DNA of 64,000 nucleotides from Verrucomicrobiaceae bacterium (GTDB lineage: Bacteria; Verrucomicrobiota; Verrucomicrobiia; Verrucomicrobiales; Verrucomicrobiaceae), in contig JADJPM010000001.1 of assembly GCA_016713245.1 (NCBI GenBank), forward strand, positions 558,001 through 622,000, read 5' to 3'. This document shows positions 41,320 through 51,431 of the stretch, in pieces. Position numbers and translations under genes: made by a program. The notes below the pieces were generated by a model. It had not been told where the DNA came from. It saw only the letters and a program-made list of their open reading frames with translations, and did not search any database. Position 1 is the first letter of the stretch. Every line of letters begins with the position of its first letter.

Positions 41320-43188
41320 TCACTCCCACCCCACCCGCAAAAACTCCGGCGCGGGGCCTTTCCAGAGCGGGACTTCGCTGGCGGGGAGGCCGTGGTTGGC
41401 GCAGAGGCCGAGTTGATCGATTTCGGACCAACTTGTCGGTGGGCCTTCGGCGGAGGTGAAGTCGCTCAACGACAGCGTGAGAGTTTGCGGAGCATCGGAG
41501 CCTGGGATCTCGCGCTGGCAGACGAAGGTGCGGCGTGGGCCGCGATAGCTGCGCCATTCGTTCTGCTGGAGGACGATGCTGAGGCGGTTGGTTTGCGGGA
41601 GTTTGAGCGAGATAGCGAGTTTGGAGCCTTCAGGGCCGCGCCAGAGGGGATCGGTGACTTTGCGCGTCCAGAGTTGCTGATGAGAGGCGTTGCCTCCATT
41701 GAGCGCATACCAATCGCGGGTGCCGTGAGTGTAGTCGTCGATGAGCGTGGACGGTTTCGCGGTGAGTTTTGGGTTCGCTTGCTTGACCTCGTCGGCGCTG
41801 TGCGAGTGGAAAAGGCTGCTGAGGCAGACTTCGGTGATCGGTTTGGCGTTGCCGGGGATCTGCGCGAGCGAGTCGGGCTTGGGCAGCGTGTGGTAAACGT
41901 TCGCGAAAGCGAAGAGCGGCAGGTCGTGCGTGTGGATCGGAAGTTGGGCGATGTAGCCTTCGGATTCGTGATGCACCTCGGCGCTGCGCCAGAAGCGGGC
42001 ACGCGGATCGGGATCGGTGCTGTAGTAGATCTCCACGCGGGCCACGGGCAGCGATTTCGCATCCGTCCGCACGCGCAGCATGGGCACGCCGTCGTTGGAT
42101 CTGAGCACAAGCTCGCTCTGCGGCGTCTCCGGCAAGGCGGGACCGCCTTTGAGATGCTGATCAAACCACAGCGGCATCGTGATGGCGACCTCGGGCGTGA
42201 GGCGGTGGTTCATGTGCGGCACCCAACTGTAGCGCATGGGCTGGTTTGGAATGAGTGCGTTCGTGCGATACACGTCGTCCATCCAGCCGTGGAAGTCGTT
42301 CGTGGCGCTGCGATGCAACACCGGGCACTGAATGAGCGGCGCGTAGCTTTCAAAGCTCAGCGTGCGGCGGAAGACCTCGACATCGCCTTTGACCCGGTCC
42401 TGCTGGTCCGTGCCGCCGATGAACGAATGCGCCTGCCAGCGCCAGCCCTGACCACCGACGCCGGGAACGGCGGCCTTCACGCGGCGATCCGTGCCAGCGA
42501 CATACATCGTGAGGTTTCCCCCCATCGAGTAGCCATGCACGCCGAGGCGCTGCGGATCGACCTGCGGCTGCTGTTCGAGAAACGTGAGTCCGCGACGACA
42601 TCCAAGCGTGAGCAGATACCAGTTGTTGTTCTTCGGATGCTCGCGGTCCTCGAAGACCTGCTTCGGCCCGGGCAGCATCGTGCTGTAGCCCTGCACATTG
42701 AGCTGCGAGGGATCGACCACGCCCCAGTCGGTGTTTGGATCGCCGGGCTCGGCCTTCTCGCAGGTGTTGAAAGGCGCCTTGCCCGTGCCACTGCCACCCC
42801 AGTTCACGGAGAGCGCTGCGTAACCTCGTGCGACGAGCAGTTTCACCTCGCTCACCGAGCCGCGCTGCCCGCCGCCATGGATGTGCATCACCGCCGGGAG
42901 TTTTTCCTTCGCACCCTCCGGAAAACCATACACCGCCGCCATCCGCGCCGGCTTGCCTTTGAACATGCCGATGAAATACCGCACATGCCGAAACACCGCG
43001 CCGTCCTCCTTCCACTCGCGAATCACCTCGACCTCCAGCGGATCCTTTCGCGGATCAAAGTCGGCCCACAACTCCGCCACCGACTGCGGCACGCCCTCGG
43101 CGGCAAGGAGCGAGTTCAGATCCAAGAGCGAAAGCGATGCGACAGCTCCAGTTTGAAGAAGGGTGCGGCGGGTGGTTTTGAGGTTCAT
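41320..43188 (-). CDS. Exported acetyl-xylan-esterase-like alpha/beta hydrolase with extra C-terminal domain
   Basis: A 622-aa protein with a Tat-like start (KTTRRTLLQTGAVASLSLLD). The hydrolase core holds VMHIHGGGQRGSVSEVKLL and the nucleophile elbow RLGVHGYSMGGNLTMYVAG; the acid and His are probably at HRSATNDFHGWMD and VPHMNHRL. A C-terminal region of about 250 residues (EIYYSTDPDPRARFWRSAEV, RKVTDPLWRGPEGSKLAISL) may bind carbohydrate. The family includes acetyl-xylan esterases and dienelactone-hydrolase-like enzymes. Its place beside sulfatases and the xylanase fits deacylation of polysaccharide. It starts 29 nt after the sulfatase stop. Confidence 0.78.
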   Translation of the reverse strand: MNLKTTRRTLLQTGAVASLSLLDLNSLLAAEGVPQSVAELWADFDPRKDPLEVEVIREWKEDGAVFRHVRYFIGMFKGKPARMAAVYGFPEGAKEKLPAVMHIHGGGQRGSVSEVKLLVARGYAALSVNWGGSGTGKAPFNTCEKAEPGDPNTDWGVVDPSQLNVQGYSTMLPGPKQVFEDREHPKNNNWYLLTLGCRRGLTFLEQQPQVDPQRLGVHGYSMGGNLTMYVAGTDRRVKAAVPGVGGQGWRWQAHSFIGGTDQQDRVKGDVEVFRRTLSFESYAPLIQCPVLHRSATNDFHGWMDDVYRTNALIPNQPMRYSWVPHMNHRLTPEVAITMPLWFDQHLKGGPALPETPQSELVLRSNDGVPMLRVRTDAKSLPVARVEIYYSTDPDPRARFWRSAEVHHESEGYIAQLPIHTHDLPLFAFANVYHTLPKPDSLAQIPGNAKPITEVCLSSLFHSHSADEVKQANPKLTAKPSTLIDDYTHGTRDWYALNGGNASHQQLWTRKVTDPLWRGPEGSKLAISLKLPQTNRLSIVLQQNEWRSYRGPRRTFVCQREIPGSDAPQTLTLSLSDFTSAEGPPTSWSEIDQLGLCANHGLPASEVPLWKGPAPEFLRVGWE

Positions 43189-43217
43189 TGTGGTTGGTTG
43201 AGGGGGCATCAGGGGTA

Positions 43218-44612
43218 TCACTTGGCGATGACGTTCTGGATGAAGGAAGGGTCAGGAACTGTTGGCAGGGTTTTGATCCAATCCATGAGTTGCGGCTTCA
43301 TGCGGCTGATGATGTCGGCGTTGGCGGCGCTGACATCCGTCTGCTCCGCGCGATCCTTGGTGAGATCGTAGAGTTCAAGACGCTGGCCTGACTCGCCCAT
43401 CAGTAGTTTCCAGTCTCCATCACGCATGGCCCAGGCAGGCCAGGCGTCGCCGCGCTTGGCGACGACATAGTGTTTCCAAAAGAGCGGCTTCGAGCGGCGG
43501 ACGGGCTTGCCATGGAAGGACGCGAGCAGGTTCTCGCCGTCGCCCTGGTAGTCGGCAGGGAGCTTCACACCTGCGGCGGCGCAGAGCGTTGGCAGGAGAT
43601 CGACGGCAGAGAAGGCCGTCGTATCGTTCTTTATTCCCGCTGGGATTTGGCCGGGCCAGCGCACGATGAACGGTGTGCGCACGCCGCCCTCGTAGAGGGT
43701 GCCCTTGCGACCACGCAATCCGCCCGCTGAGCCGACGCTGTGGAAGACATCGAAGCCCTTTTTCATATCGCCATCATCCGGCCCCGGCGTGCGGTCTCCA
43801 GCGGCCACTGGCGCTCCCGCAGGGCCATTGTCGCTGGAGAAGAGCACGATGGTGTTCTGATCCATGCCGGTGGTCTTCAACGCATCCAGCACACGACCGA
43901 CATTCAGGTCGGCTTCACGCAAGACGGCTGCATAGACCTGCTGGCGTGGGTCCAAATCCTTGAACTGCTCCATCGACTCCTGCGTGGGAAAATGCCGCGT
44001 GTGCGACTCGTGGAGCCACACATTCATGAAGAAGGGCTGCTTGTTTTTCATCCGCTCGATGGCCTGCGCCGCCTCGATGCCGATCTTGTGCTGATCAATG
44101 CCAGGCCCCGGTCCGTGATAGACCTTGGATTCGTCGATCCCGTAGGCGGCCATCTCCGGTGCATCGGGAGCGAGCCGTGGATCAGCCCCCATGTGCCACT
44201 TTCCAAAGTGGGCAGTGTGGTAGCCGGCGGCTTTCAGGAAGCGGGGCAGCATCGGTGCCCTGGGATCGAGCCAATCCGGCATCGGTCCCGACTGCTTCGG
44301 GCCGAGGGTCTGCGAATTGAAGACGTTGTTGATGCCATAGCGTGAGGGAAAGCGTCCCGTCATCGTGGCCACGCGGCTTGGCGAGCACACGGGACTGAGC
44401 ACGTTGAACTGCGCGAAGTCGATGCCCTCGCTGGCCATGCGATCAATGTTCGGCGTCTTCACCCAAGGCTCTGCATGGTGACACGAGACATCTCCCCAGC
44501 CGAGGTCATCGGCATAGATGAAGATGATGTTCGGCTTGGAGACATCAGCAGCGTGAACGGCGGCGAATGCAGCGAGCGACAAAGTGGAAAGCAGGGCGCA
44601 AAGTTTCATCAT
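43218..44612 (-). CDS. Exported sulfatase (arylsulfatase family)
   Basis: A 464-aa protein with signal peptide MKLCALLSTLSLAAFAAVHA. Metal ligands are in NIIFIYADDLGWGD (D35-D36). The formylglycine motif is VCSPSRVATMTGR (C76-x-P-S-R). HFGKWHMG, NVWLHESHTRH and LFSSDNGPAG complete the active site. A formylglycine-generating enzyme would be needed for activity; none is in this window. The start at 44612 (or the adjacent ATG at 44609) follows the metalloprotease stop by 41 nt. It is closely similar in layout to the sulfatase at 52845-54416. Confidence 0.9.
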   Translation of the reverse strand: MMKLCALLSTLSLAAFAAVHAADVSKPNIIFIYADDLGWGDVSCHHAEPWVKTPNIDRMASEGIDFAQFNVLSPVCSPSRVATMTGRFPSRYGINNVFNSQTLGPKQSGPMPDWLDPRAPMLPRFLKAAGYHTAHFGKWHMGADPRLAPDAPEMAAYGIDESKVYHGPGPGIDQHKIGIEAAQAIERMKNKQPFFMNVWLHESHTRHFPTQESMEQFKDLDPRQQVYAAVLREADLNVGRVLDALKTTGMDQNTIVLFSSDNGPAGAPVAAGDRTPGPDDGDMKKGFDVFHSVGSAGGLRGRKGTLYEGGVRTPFIVRWPGQIPAGIKNDTTAFSAVDLLPTLCAAAGVKLPADYQGDGENLLASFHGKPVRRSKPLFWKHYVVAKRGDAWPAWAMRDGDWKLLMGESGQRLELYDLTKDRAEQTDVSAANADIISRMKPQLMDWIKTLPTVPDPSFIQNVIAK

Positions 44613-44653
44613 GGCTTGGGTGGATGTTATCGCAGATTCAGTCTGACGCTCTG

Positions 44654-47600
44654 TCACTGCGAGATGACTTTGAGCCGGACGAACCTTCGGTGGCCTCCGC
44701 TCGGGAAGGTGTAGGTGACGTTGTTGCCGACGAGCATCACATTCACACCGACGGTTTCGGTGGTCCAGGTGCCGGTGAGCGTGGTGGAGGTTTCGATGAC
44801 GAAATCGGTGCCGTAAACGCCGAGGTAGGTGGCGGATTTGGTCCAGGTGATGCTCAGGGTGCCGCTGGTGTTGGTGATGCCGGGCAAAACGGTCTGGCCG
44901 GTGGTGTTGCTGGTGCCGCCGAGGAAGTATTCGATACCGTCAGGGACGCCGTCGTTGTCGTGGTCGGCGGTGATGCTGCCGCTGGTGCCGTTGAGGCTCT
45001 GCCAGGTGGTGAAGGGATGTGTGAGGATGATCTCGAGGTCGGTGCCGGTGATGGTCAGGGCGGCGTTGAAGCCGTTGATGGTGCCGGTGAGCTTGGTGGA
45101 ATCGAGCGTGCCGCTGATGCCGGTGGCAGTGATGAGCTTGTAAGTGCCTACGGTGAGTCCGCTGAGGCCGGTGAAGGTGAAATCGTCGAAACCGAGGGTG
45201 CCGCTGCCGAAGGTGAAGGTGCCTCCGACGGTGACCTTGTCGCTGGCGGTGGGTGCGCCGAGTTCAAAGACGAGTTTGCCAGTGCCAGTGGTCATATTGG
45301 TGACGTTGAGACCGCCGCCGATGGCCAGTGTGCCTGCGGAACCCGCAGTGGAGCCGGGAGCGATGCGGCCGGAGGCATTCACGACGACAGAGCCGCCGAT
45401 GGAGCCGTCGCCGCCGAGGATGGCGGCGTTCACGGTGACGGTGCTGCTGCTGTGCAAGGAGCCGGGTGCATTGATGCGCAGGGTTCCGGCATTCAGTGTG
45501 GTGGCTCCGGTGAAGGTGTTGGGGCCCGTGAGTGTCCAGGTGCCGTTTTCGATCTTGCGGACAGCGACCGTGCCACCTGTCAGCGCGCCATCGCTGATGA
45601 CGCCTTCGACCTGGCCGGTGCCAGTTGCGCCCCCAATGACGAAGGTTCGCGCAGCGGCCGTGTCATTGGTGATGGTGCCTGCGAGACGAAGACTGCCTGC
45701 GATGGTGGAAACACGGCCTTCGGCGTTTCCTCCGCTCGTGAGCACGATGTTGCCACGCAGGATGTTGTCACCTGCCTCATTGAAGATGGCTCCGGCGGCA
45801 TTGCCGATATTGAAAATGAAGCCTGCGGGCACATCAACCGCTCCGCCGCTGCCATCGAGCCTGAGCTGCGGATTACCCGCAGCGGCGTTGGTGAGGATGA
45901 TGTTCTTTGTGGAGAAGGTGGAGCCGAGCGCACCGCTGTTCGTGATGCGCAAAGCACCGGAGTTGACCGTGACATGGCCGGTGAAGCTGTTGCTGCCGCT
46001 GAGCACGACGGTGCCTGCGTTGATGGGGCAATCAATCGTGACGCCGCCGCTGCCGCTGATGGCATTGGGCACGAGCAGCGTGCCGGTGCGGTCGAAGCGC
46101 AGCGTGGCGTTGTTCACCACCGCGCCAGCGGGCAGTGAGCCGGTAGCTCCATCATCGCCGATCTGCAAAATGCCAGCGCTGATGGTGGTGGTGCCGGTGT
46201 AATCGTTGGCACCACTGAGGATGAGTTTGCTCGTGCCGTTCTTGATGAGGTTTCCAGCTCCGCTGAGGATGCCGCTGAAGTTGAAGGTGGCGGTGCCCGC
46301 GCCTTGGAAGGTAGTGCTGTCTTCCATCGTGATCGGGGCGCTGACATTCCAGGCGAAGCCGGTGCCGTTGGTGGCGCTGAGATTGACCACGGGATCAAGC
46401 AGCGACTCGCGGCGGAAGATCAAGGCATTGCCTCCGAGGGTCATCGTGGTGCTGCCGCTGGTGGGGCCGGTGCCGCCGAGTGTGAGCACGTTCAGCGCAT
46501 GACCACCGACGGTGTCGTTGTTGGAGGTGATGGTGCCTGCGGGCAAGGTTTGCCCGGTGAAGAACTGGATGGTGGAAAAGCGACTGCTCGGTGGTGGGAC
46601 GCCGCCGGTCCAGTTCGTGCCGCTGCTCCAGTTCAGCGTGCCGCTACTAGTGGCGTTCCAGACCGTGGTGGTCGGTGCCGCGCCATCGACGATCACGGTG
46701 AAGCTCGTATTGCCAGTCAGCGAGCCATCGCTGGCCGTGAGTGTGATGACGCTGCTGCCGGACTGGCCTGCGGCGGGCGTGAGCGAGACCGTGCGCTCGC
46801 CGCCGCGCAAAACGGTGCCGCCTAGGTTATCGAACACGCCCGCGCAGAGCGTGGTGTCCACGCGGCTGGAGACAGCCATGCCGATGTCGTGCGTGGTGCC
46901 GGTGAAGGCGACCGTTTGCTCCGTGCCGACGGCCTGCCACGCTCCAGCGACTCCGTCGTTGTCCGTGGCAAAGAAAGCCGAATAGCCGCTGCCGCTGCGC
47001 ACGAGCCGCAACCAGCACGGAGCGCTGGCGAGCGGCAAGGTGGCCGTCACCACGGCATCCGTGGAGGCTGTGGTGCGCTGCACAAAGCTCACTCCATCGC
47101 TGCCGGTGACACGCACACTCACAAAACGTGCGGTCGCAGCAGTGGATTCGCGCATCATGAGACCTGCCTCGGCATTGGAGGCGGTGTGATCCACAGACAC
47201 GACACGTGCGATGATCTCGCCATCGCCGGTGAAGCTCTGCCGCACCCAGCGGAAGGCATCGCCAGCGGCCGGACCGATGCCTGCTGCACCCGCGCCATTG
47301 ACGATGTAGGTGCCGCGACTCTCCGTGAGACTGCCTGCGGTGGTGACGGTGCCTATGTCGCTATTCGTCCACGCCGCAGGTGCAGCGCCGACGGTGATGT
47401 TCGCGTTCGGGATGATGGCTTGGTTGGAAGAAACCGCGGTGAGTGTGAGACTCCGCGCCTCCGTCTCTGCATCTGACAAACGCACCGACACCGGCGAGGA
47501 CGAGGCATTCACCGGCACATAACGGTCCGGCACCGCAGCGATGGACGGCGCTTGATTCGCGCCCGTGACGGTGAGGGTCAGATTGTTGCCGATCACGCTC

Positions 47601-50600
47601 AGGCCGTGGTAGTGCCGCGCTCCCATGCGTGAGCGATTGTAGATCTCCGTGCGGGTGGAGAGCCCGTTCTGGAACAAGACCTCGTCCATCACGCCATCGA
47701 ACCAACGATCCACATTCGCTGTGGTGCTGTTGTGCCCGCCTGCCACCACCGGAGCAGCCTGGTTCACGTTCATGGTCACGGCGGAGACACTGCCGCGCAG
47801 GAACTGGCCGACGTAGAGGTAAAAGGTGCCGGTGTTCGTCGCCGTGCGATCGTAGCTCAGCGTGAGGTGATGCCACTGGCCGGATGGGATGTCGGAGACC
47901 ACGATCTCCTTCTCCAAGCCACCAGGACCCCACTTTTGCAGCTTCAGCACGTCGCTGCCTACGGCAAAGAAGAGTTCCAGCTCGTTCTCGGTGCCGTGAC
48001 CATCGCCATCGCCGAGATGGAAGACAAAATCCTCGGTGTCCGTGCCGCCGCGTTTCACCCAGGTGGAGAAGGTCCAGTCAGCGTCGTTGAGATTATGATC
48101 TGAAGTGGTCAATGTGCGCCGCAGCCGCGCTCCGCTCGCACCGTTTTGAGCGAGCACCAGGGCCTCGGTCGATTGCGGCGAGAGCGCTGGTGGCACGCTG
48201 GCATCGTAGGCGTAGGTGCCACCATTGATGGACTGCAGCGTGCCGGTGCGGTTGAAGTTCGACTGGTCCGTGCTCAACGCGTCTCCGTGCGTGTCCGGCG
48301 GCTCGAAATCGTAGAGGAAGCGGAAGTTTGACCCGAGCGACTGATCGCGAACGACGAGACGGTAGTTGGTGCTGCCGTTGAAGTTCGGATTCGGCGTGAA
48401 GCGAGCGGTGTAGCCGTCCGGCAGCAGCGTCATTTTGCCGTTGCGCACCCGATCCACCTCAAAGAACAGCTGCTCATCCGGCGTGATGTCATCTGTGACG
48501 AAGGCACGCAGATCAATGTCCACGGGCGTGTTCTCGGTCGTCGTGGGTGTCGTCACCGCGAGCACGGGTTTCGCATTCACCGTGACGGGCCACACATAGC
48601 TGCCGGAGTTCCCCTCGGGATCGGTGGCGGTGATGGTGATGTCCACCGCGCCGCTCACCGTGCTGCCCGCTGATGCGGTGATGGTGCGCACCGTGCCAGA
48701 CGTGCCGAAAGTGATGCTCGCATCCGGAATGATGGCCTGGTTGGACGAGACACCGCTCAAGGTGAGCGAGGTCAGCGCGGTGTCCGCATCCGCCAGCGGC
48801 AGCGGAATCGCGCCCGTGCTCGATCCTTGATCCGTGAGGCCCGGTTTCATCGCAGCGGTGAAGACGGGCGCTCCGGGCGGTGCGAGGAAATTTTTGCCCT
48901 GCTGGCTCGGGCCGACCGTCACTGGGTTCGCAAAGCCACTCGTCACAAAGCTCGCGCCCGTCTTTGTCGCCGTGAGCGTGTAGCTGCCCGCCGCGAGTCC
49001 CGTGATCGCGTAGTAGCCATCGCCATCCGTTGTGTCGCTCTGCGTGGGCGAGGCACGCACGACGACACCCTGCATTGGCACCCCGAGAGTCGTGCTCACC
49101 ACGCCCTGTATGAAAAAGGTGCTGCTGCTGCCCACCTGCACGAGTAGCGGTGCGGTCGTCGTGAGGCCCTTCATGTCCGAGACGATGCATCGCACTGTTT
49201 TGAGTCCGGCGGTGCTCCAGCTCTTGGTCGCGGTGGAGCTGTTGTTCGCCGTGGTCGTGCCATCACCCCAGTCCCAGAAATAGGCCAGCGTGTCGCCATT
49301 CGGATCACTCGCCGTCGCGGTGAAGGTCACGCTCGCGTTCACGGCCGGATTCGCGTTCGAAGAGCCGAGTGTCACAGTTGGCTTCAAATTGCCCGCAAAG
49401 GCGCCCCGGTTCACCGTCACATCCATCCAGTCCACACCATCCCCATCCGTGCCTCGCGCCACCGGCGTGATGTGAATGCCCGCCGCCGTATCGGAGAAGG
49501 TCTTGCCCATCGGCAGCACCGCATCGTCTTTTTGAAAGGTGTCTGGAGCCATGTCGAGCAGCAGCGGCTGCTGGTAGCCGCCATTGATGTCCGCCCAGTT
49601 CACCAGCACGCCATCACGCAGGCCAAAACTCGTGCCAAAGAGCTGCCGATACTCCACCCAGTAGTCGTCCGTGCTGCCTGCACGATCCACCGCCAGCGCC
49701 CGCTTGTTGCCATCCGCCTGCGCCTTGTCCATCGCACGGATCCGCGAGGTCGTGTTGCCATCCGTGGTGACTTTTGTCACATCGGTCATCGGGATCCAGT
49801 CCAGATACTGTTTGAACGTCGGCCCGAAGTGCCGCTGGAACGCGGAGGCACTGCCCACGCCCATCATATCAAACACATTGCCATAATCCCAAACCGAACC
49901 CGGACCGATCACACTGCCGTCGTCTGTGTCCCAAGCGCCCGCGTGTGGCAGGCCAAAGTTGTGCCCTAGCTCATGCCCGGTGGTTTTGAGGTTCCACTGC
50001 GTGTTATACACCCAGGCACCACGTGCCCCCACATTCGCCATGCCCGAGGTGGCTGGCACGACCGGAGTCGCCCCCATGACGACGACTTCATGCGTGTAGT
50101 TGAGGTAGTTGAAGCCCGCCGCAGCAGCAGCCGCGCGGGCATCCGTCAGCACCCGGCTGAACTTCGTGTGGCTCGCATAAGCCGATGAGTTATTCGGCAT
50201 CCGCACCGTCGGAGTGATCGCTGAGCCTTGTCCCAGCAGCGCAAAGGATGTCTTGCCCGAGGACATGGCCGCGTAGTGCGTGTTCATGTCCGCGATGAGC
50301 TGCTCCAGCGTGGCATCGCTCACCACCTGGCCTTGGAAGTCCGGAAAATCCACGCGGATGAGCAGCAGCGTCTTCGGCCCTTCCGTCCAAGGGCTCGCCA
50401 TGACCACCCCATCGAAGTCCGCGCCATCCATCGCCGGAGCAGCGGACTGCTCGCCGCTCTCCGCATCAATCATCGCCGCCACCGCTTGGCGTTCGTTCTG
50501 GTAACGAGTCATGCGCTGGTCATCCCAAGCGATCACCACTTCACCACCCACACCGCTTTGATTCGTATCGCCGATCAAATCAGGGCCGCCCTCGATCTTC

Positions 50601-51343
50601 CCGCCATTAGCGACCCATTCCGCCACCTCCACCGGCTCCAACACCCGCCCCGGCAAATCTGCGAGTGCTAGTTTCCCATCCAAAGCCACACCATGAATCG
50701 CGATGTTGTCCCGTGTCGGCATTGCCCCACGTCTTCCAAAAGTGTGCGCATCCAGCACGCGTCCATCGCGCAACGTCGCTGTGCGAGTGATCTGGCAGCC
50801 GCCATCGCTTGAAGTCGTCGCCTGCACCAACAGATCGCCCCGCGACTCGATTCGCTGCTCCAGCAAGGCCACAACACTTGATGGTAACCTCTTCCGCACC
50901 GACTCTGGCACCGCCAGATCCAGCGCCCGGCGTGGATTCTTGTCGATGAGGTCCAGCATCTCGCTCCGACGCTGCAAAGCCAATTCCACGCCCTTTTCCA
51001 CTTCCGCGCCCGAGGTGGCAAAATGCTCCGTCCAGCGCCGAAACTCCTCAAAAGCCGTTTCTGCCACCGGCTTCTGCCAAAACCGGTCCAAACGCTCCGG
51101 CAGCCTCAAGTCCGAAAGCCCCGTCAGCGGCCTTTTGATCCTGCCGGATGCCACCGATGCCAGACGAGGCTGAGCAGTTGCCTGCTCCCGCACGGGTGCA
51201 GCGATTGGCAGCTTCGGCGAAACCACCACCTTCTTCACGACATCAGTTGGTGACAAAATCGAGGTTTCAGAATGCCATACCAGCAACCCAACAAGCAGGC
51301 AGACAGCCAGCGCTGCGATGAGTGGAGTGAAACGTTTTGTCAT
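44654..51343 (-). CDS. 2229-aa secreted zinc metalloprotease with PKD, LamG-like and beta-strand repeat domains
   Basis: An N-terminal membrane/signal segment (LIAALAVCLLVGLLVWH) and a propeptide-like region of about 300 residues precede a metzincin protease: GHELGHNFGLPHAG (zinc ligands H457, H461, H467) with a Met-turn candidate NVFDMMG. Then a PKD domain (YFWDWGDGTTTANNSS), a carboxypeptidase-regulatory-like domain (QGVVVRASPTQSDTTDGDGY), cadherin-like segments, a LamG-like domain (DWTFSTWVKRGGTDTEDFVF), another jelly-roll region and several autotransporter-type repeats (NGTSKLILSGANDYTGTTTI). The end, DNDGVPDGIEYFLGG to RRFVRLKVISQ, is a separate C-terminal domain. It probably degrades or remodels surface proteins; no PEP-CTERM tail is present. 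Confidence 0.85.
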   Translation of the reverse strand: MTKRFTPLIAALAVCLLVGLLVWHSETSILSPTDVVKKVVVSPKLPIAAPVREQATAQPRLASVASGRIKRPLTGLSDLRLPERLDRFWQKPVAETAFEEFRRWTEHFATSGAEVEKGVELALQRRSEMLDLIDKNPRRALDLAVPESVRKRLPSSVVALLEQRIESRGDLLVQATTSSDGGCQITRTATLRDGRVLDAHTFGRRGAMPTRDNIAIHGVALDGKLALADLPGRVLEPVEVAEWVANGGKIEGGPDLIGDTNQSGVGGEVVIAWDDQRMTRYQNERQAVAAMIDAESGEQSAAPAMDGADFDGVVMASPWTEGPKTLLLIRVDFPDFQGQVVSDATLEQLIADMNTHYAAMSSGKTSFALLGQGSAITPTVRMPNNSSAYASHTKFSRVLTDARAAAAAAGFNYLNYTHEVVVMGATPVVPATSGMANVGARGAWVYNTQWNLKTTGHELGHNFGLPHAGAWDTDDGSVIGPGSVWDYGNVFDMMGVGSASAFQRHFGPTFKQYLDWIPMTDVTKVTTDGNTTSRIRAMDKAQADGNKRALAVDRAGSTDDYWVEYRQLFGTSFGLRDGVLVNWADINGGYQQPLLLDMAPDTFQKDDAVLPMGKTFSDTAAGIHITPVARGTDGDGVDWMDVTVNRGAFAGNLKPTVTLGSSNANPAVNASVTFTATASDPNGDTLAYFWDWGDGTTTANNSSTATKSWSTAGLKTVRCIVSDMKGLTTTAPLLVQVGSSSTFFIQGVVSTTLGVPMQGVVVRASPTQSDTTDGDGYYAITGLAAGSYTLTATKTGASFVTSGFANPVTVGPSQQGKNFLAPPGAPVFTAAMKPGLTDQGSSTGAIPLPLADADTALTSLTLSGVSSNQAIIPDASITFGTSGTVRTITASAGSTVSGAVDITITATDPEGNSGSYVWPVTVNAKPVLAVTTPTTTENTPVDIDLRAFVTDDITPDEQLFFEVDRVRNGKMTLLPDGYTARFTPNPNFNGSTNYRLVVRDQSLGSNFRFLYDFEPPDTHGDALSTDQSNFNRTGTLQSINGGTYAYDASVPPALSPQSTEALVLAQNGASGARLRRTLTTSDHNLNDADWTFSTWVKRGGTDTEDFVFHLGDGDGHGTENELELFFAVGSDVLKLQKWGPGGLEKEIVVSDIPSGQWHHLTLSYDRTATNTGTFYLYVGQFLRGSVSAVTMNVNQAAPVVAGGHNSTTANVDRWFDGVMDEVLFQNGLSTRTEIYNRSRMGARHYHGLSVIGNNLTLTVTGANQAPSIAAVPDRYVPVNASSSPVSVRLSDAETEARSLTLTAVSSNQAIIPNANITVGAAPAAWTNSDIGTVTTAGSLTESRGTYIVNGAGAAGIGPAAGDAFRWVRQSFTGDGEIIARVVSVDHTASNAEAGLMMRESTAATARFVSVRVTGSDGVSFVQRTTASTDAVVTATLPLASAPCWLRLVRSGSGYSAFFATDNDGVAGAWQAVGTEQTVAFTGTTHDIGMAVSSRVDTTLCAGVFDNLGGTVLRGGERTVSLTPAAGQSGSSVITLTASDGSLTGNTSFTVIVDGAAPTTTVWNATSSGTLNWSSGTNWTGGVPPPSSRFSTIQFFTGQTLPAGTITSNNDTVGGHALNVLTLGGTGPTSGSTTMTLGGNALIFRRESLLDPVVNLSATNGTGFAWNVSAPITMEDSTTFQGAGTATFNFSGILSGAGNLIKNGTSKLILSGANDYTGTTTISAGILQIGDDGATGSLPAGAVVNNATLRFDRTGTLLVPNAISGSGGVTIDCPINAGTVVLSGSNSFTGHVTVNSGALRITNSGALGSTFSTKNIILTNAAAGNPQLRLDGSGGAVDVPAGFIFNIGNAAGAIFNEAGDNILRGNIVLTSGGNAEGRVSTIAGSLRLAGTITNDTAAARTFVIGGATGTGQVEGVISDGALTGGTVAVRKIENGTWTLTGPNTFTGATTLNAGTLRINAPGSLHSSSTVTVNAAILGGDGSIGGSVVVNASGRIAPGSTAGSAGTLAIGGGLNVTNMTTGTGKLVFELGAPTASDKVTVGGTFTFGSGTLGFDDFTFTGLSGLTVGTYKLITATGISGTLDSTKLTGTINGFNAALTITGTDLEIILTHPFTTWQSLNGTSGSITADHDNDGVPDGIEYFLGGTSNTTGQTVLPGITNTSGTLSITWTKSATYLGVYGTDFVIETSTTLTGTWTTETVGVNVMLVGNNVTYTFPSGGHRRFVRLKVISQ

Positions 51344-51431
51344 AATGAAATGAAGCCAAGTGTGAGGTAAACGGTGTCTTTAGTCATTCAGTATTGAAGT
51401 GTCTCTGCAACGCTCGTGCTTGTAGGTTGGG

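Noticed and set aside
41257..43371. Plus-strand open frame of 704 codons
   Set aside because: Antisense to the esterase-like gene, which has a clear GYSMGG motif; the plus-strand sequence is Arg/Val/Gly-rich without motifs.
44567..46138. Plus-strand open frame of 523 codons rich in Gly, Ala and Asp
   Set aside because: Antisense to the repeat region of the metalloprotease; the low-complexity composition comes from the repeats.
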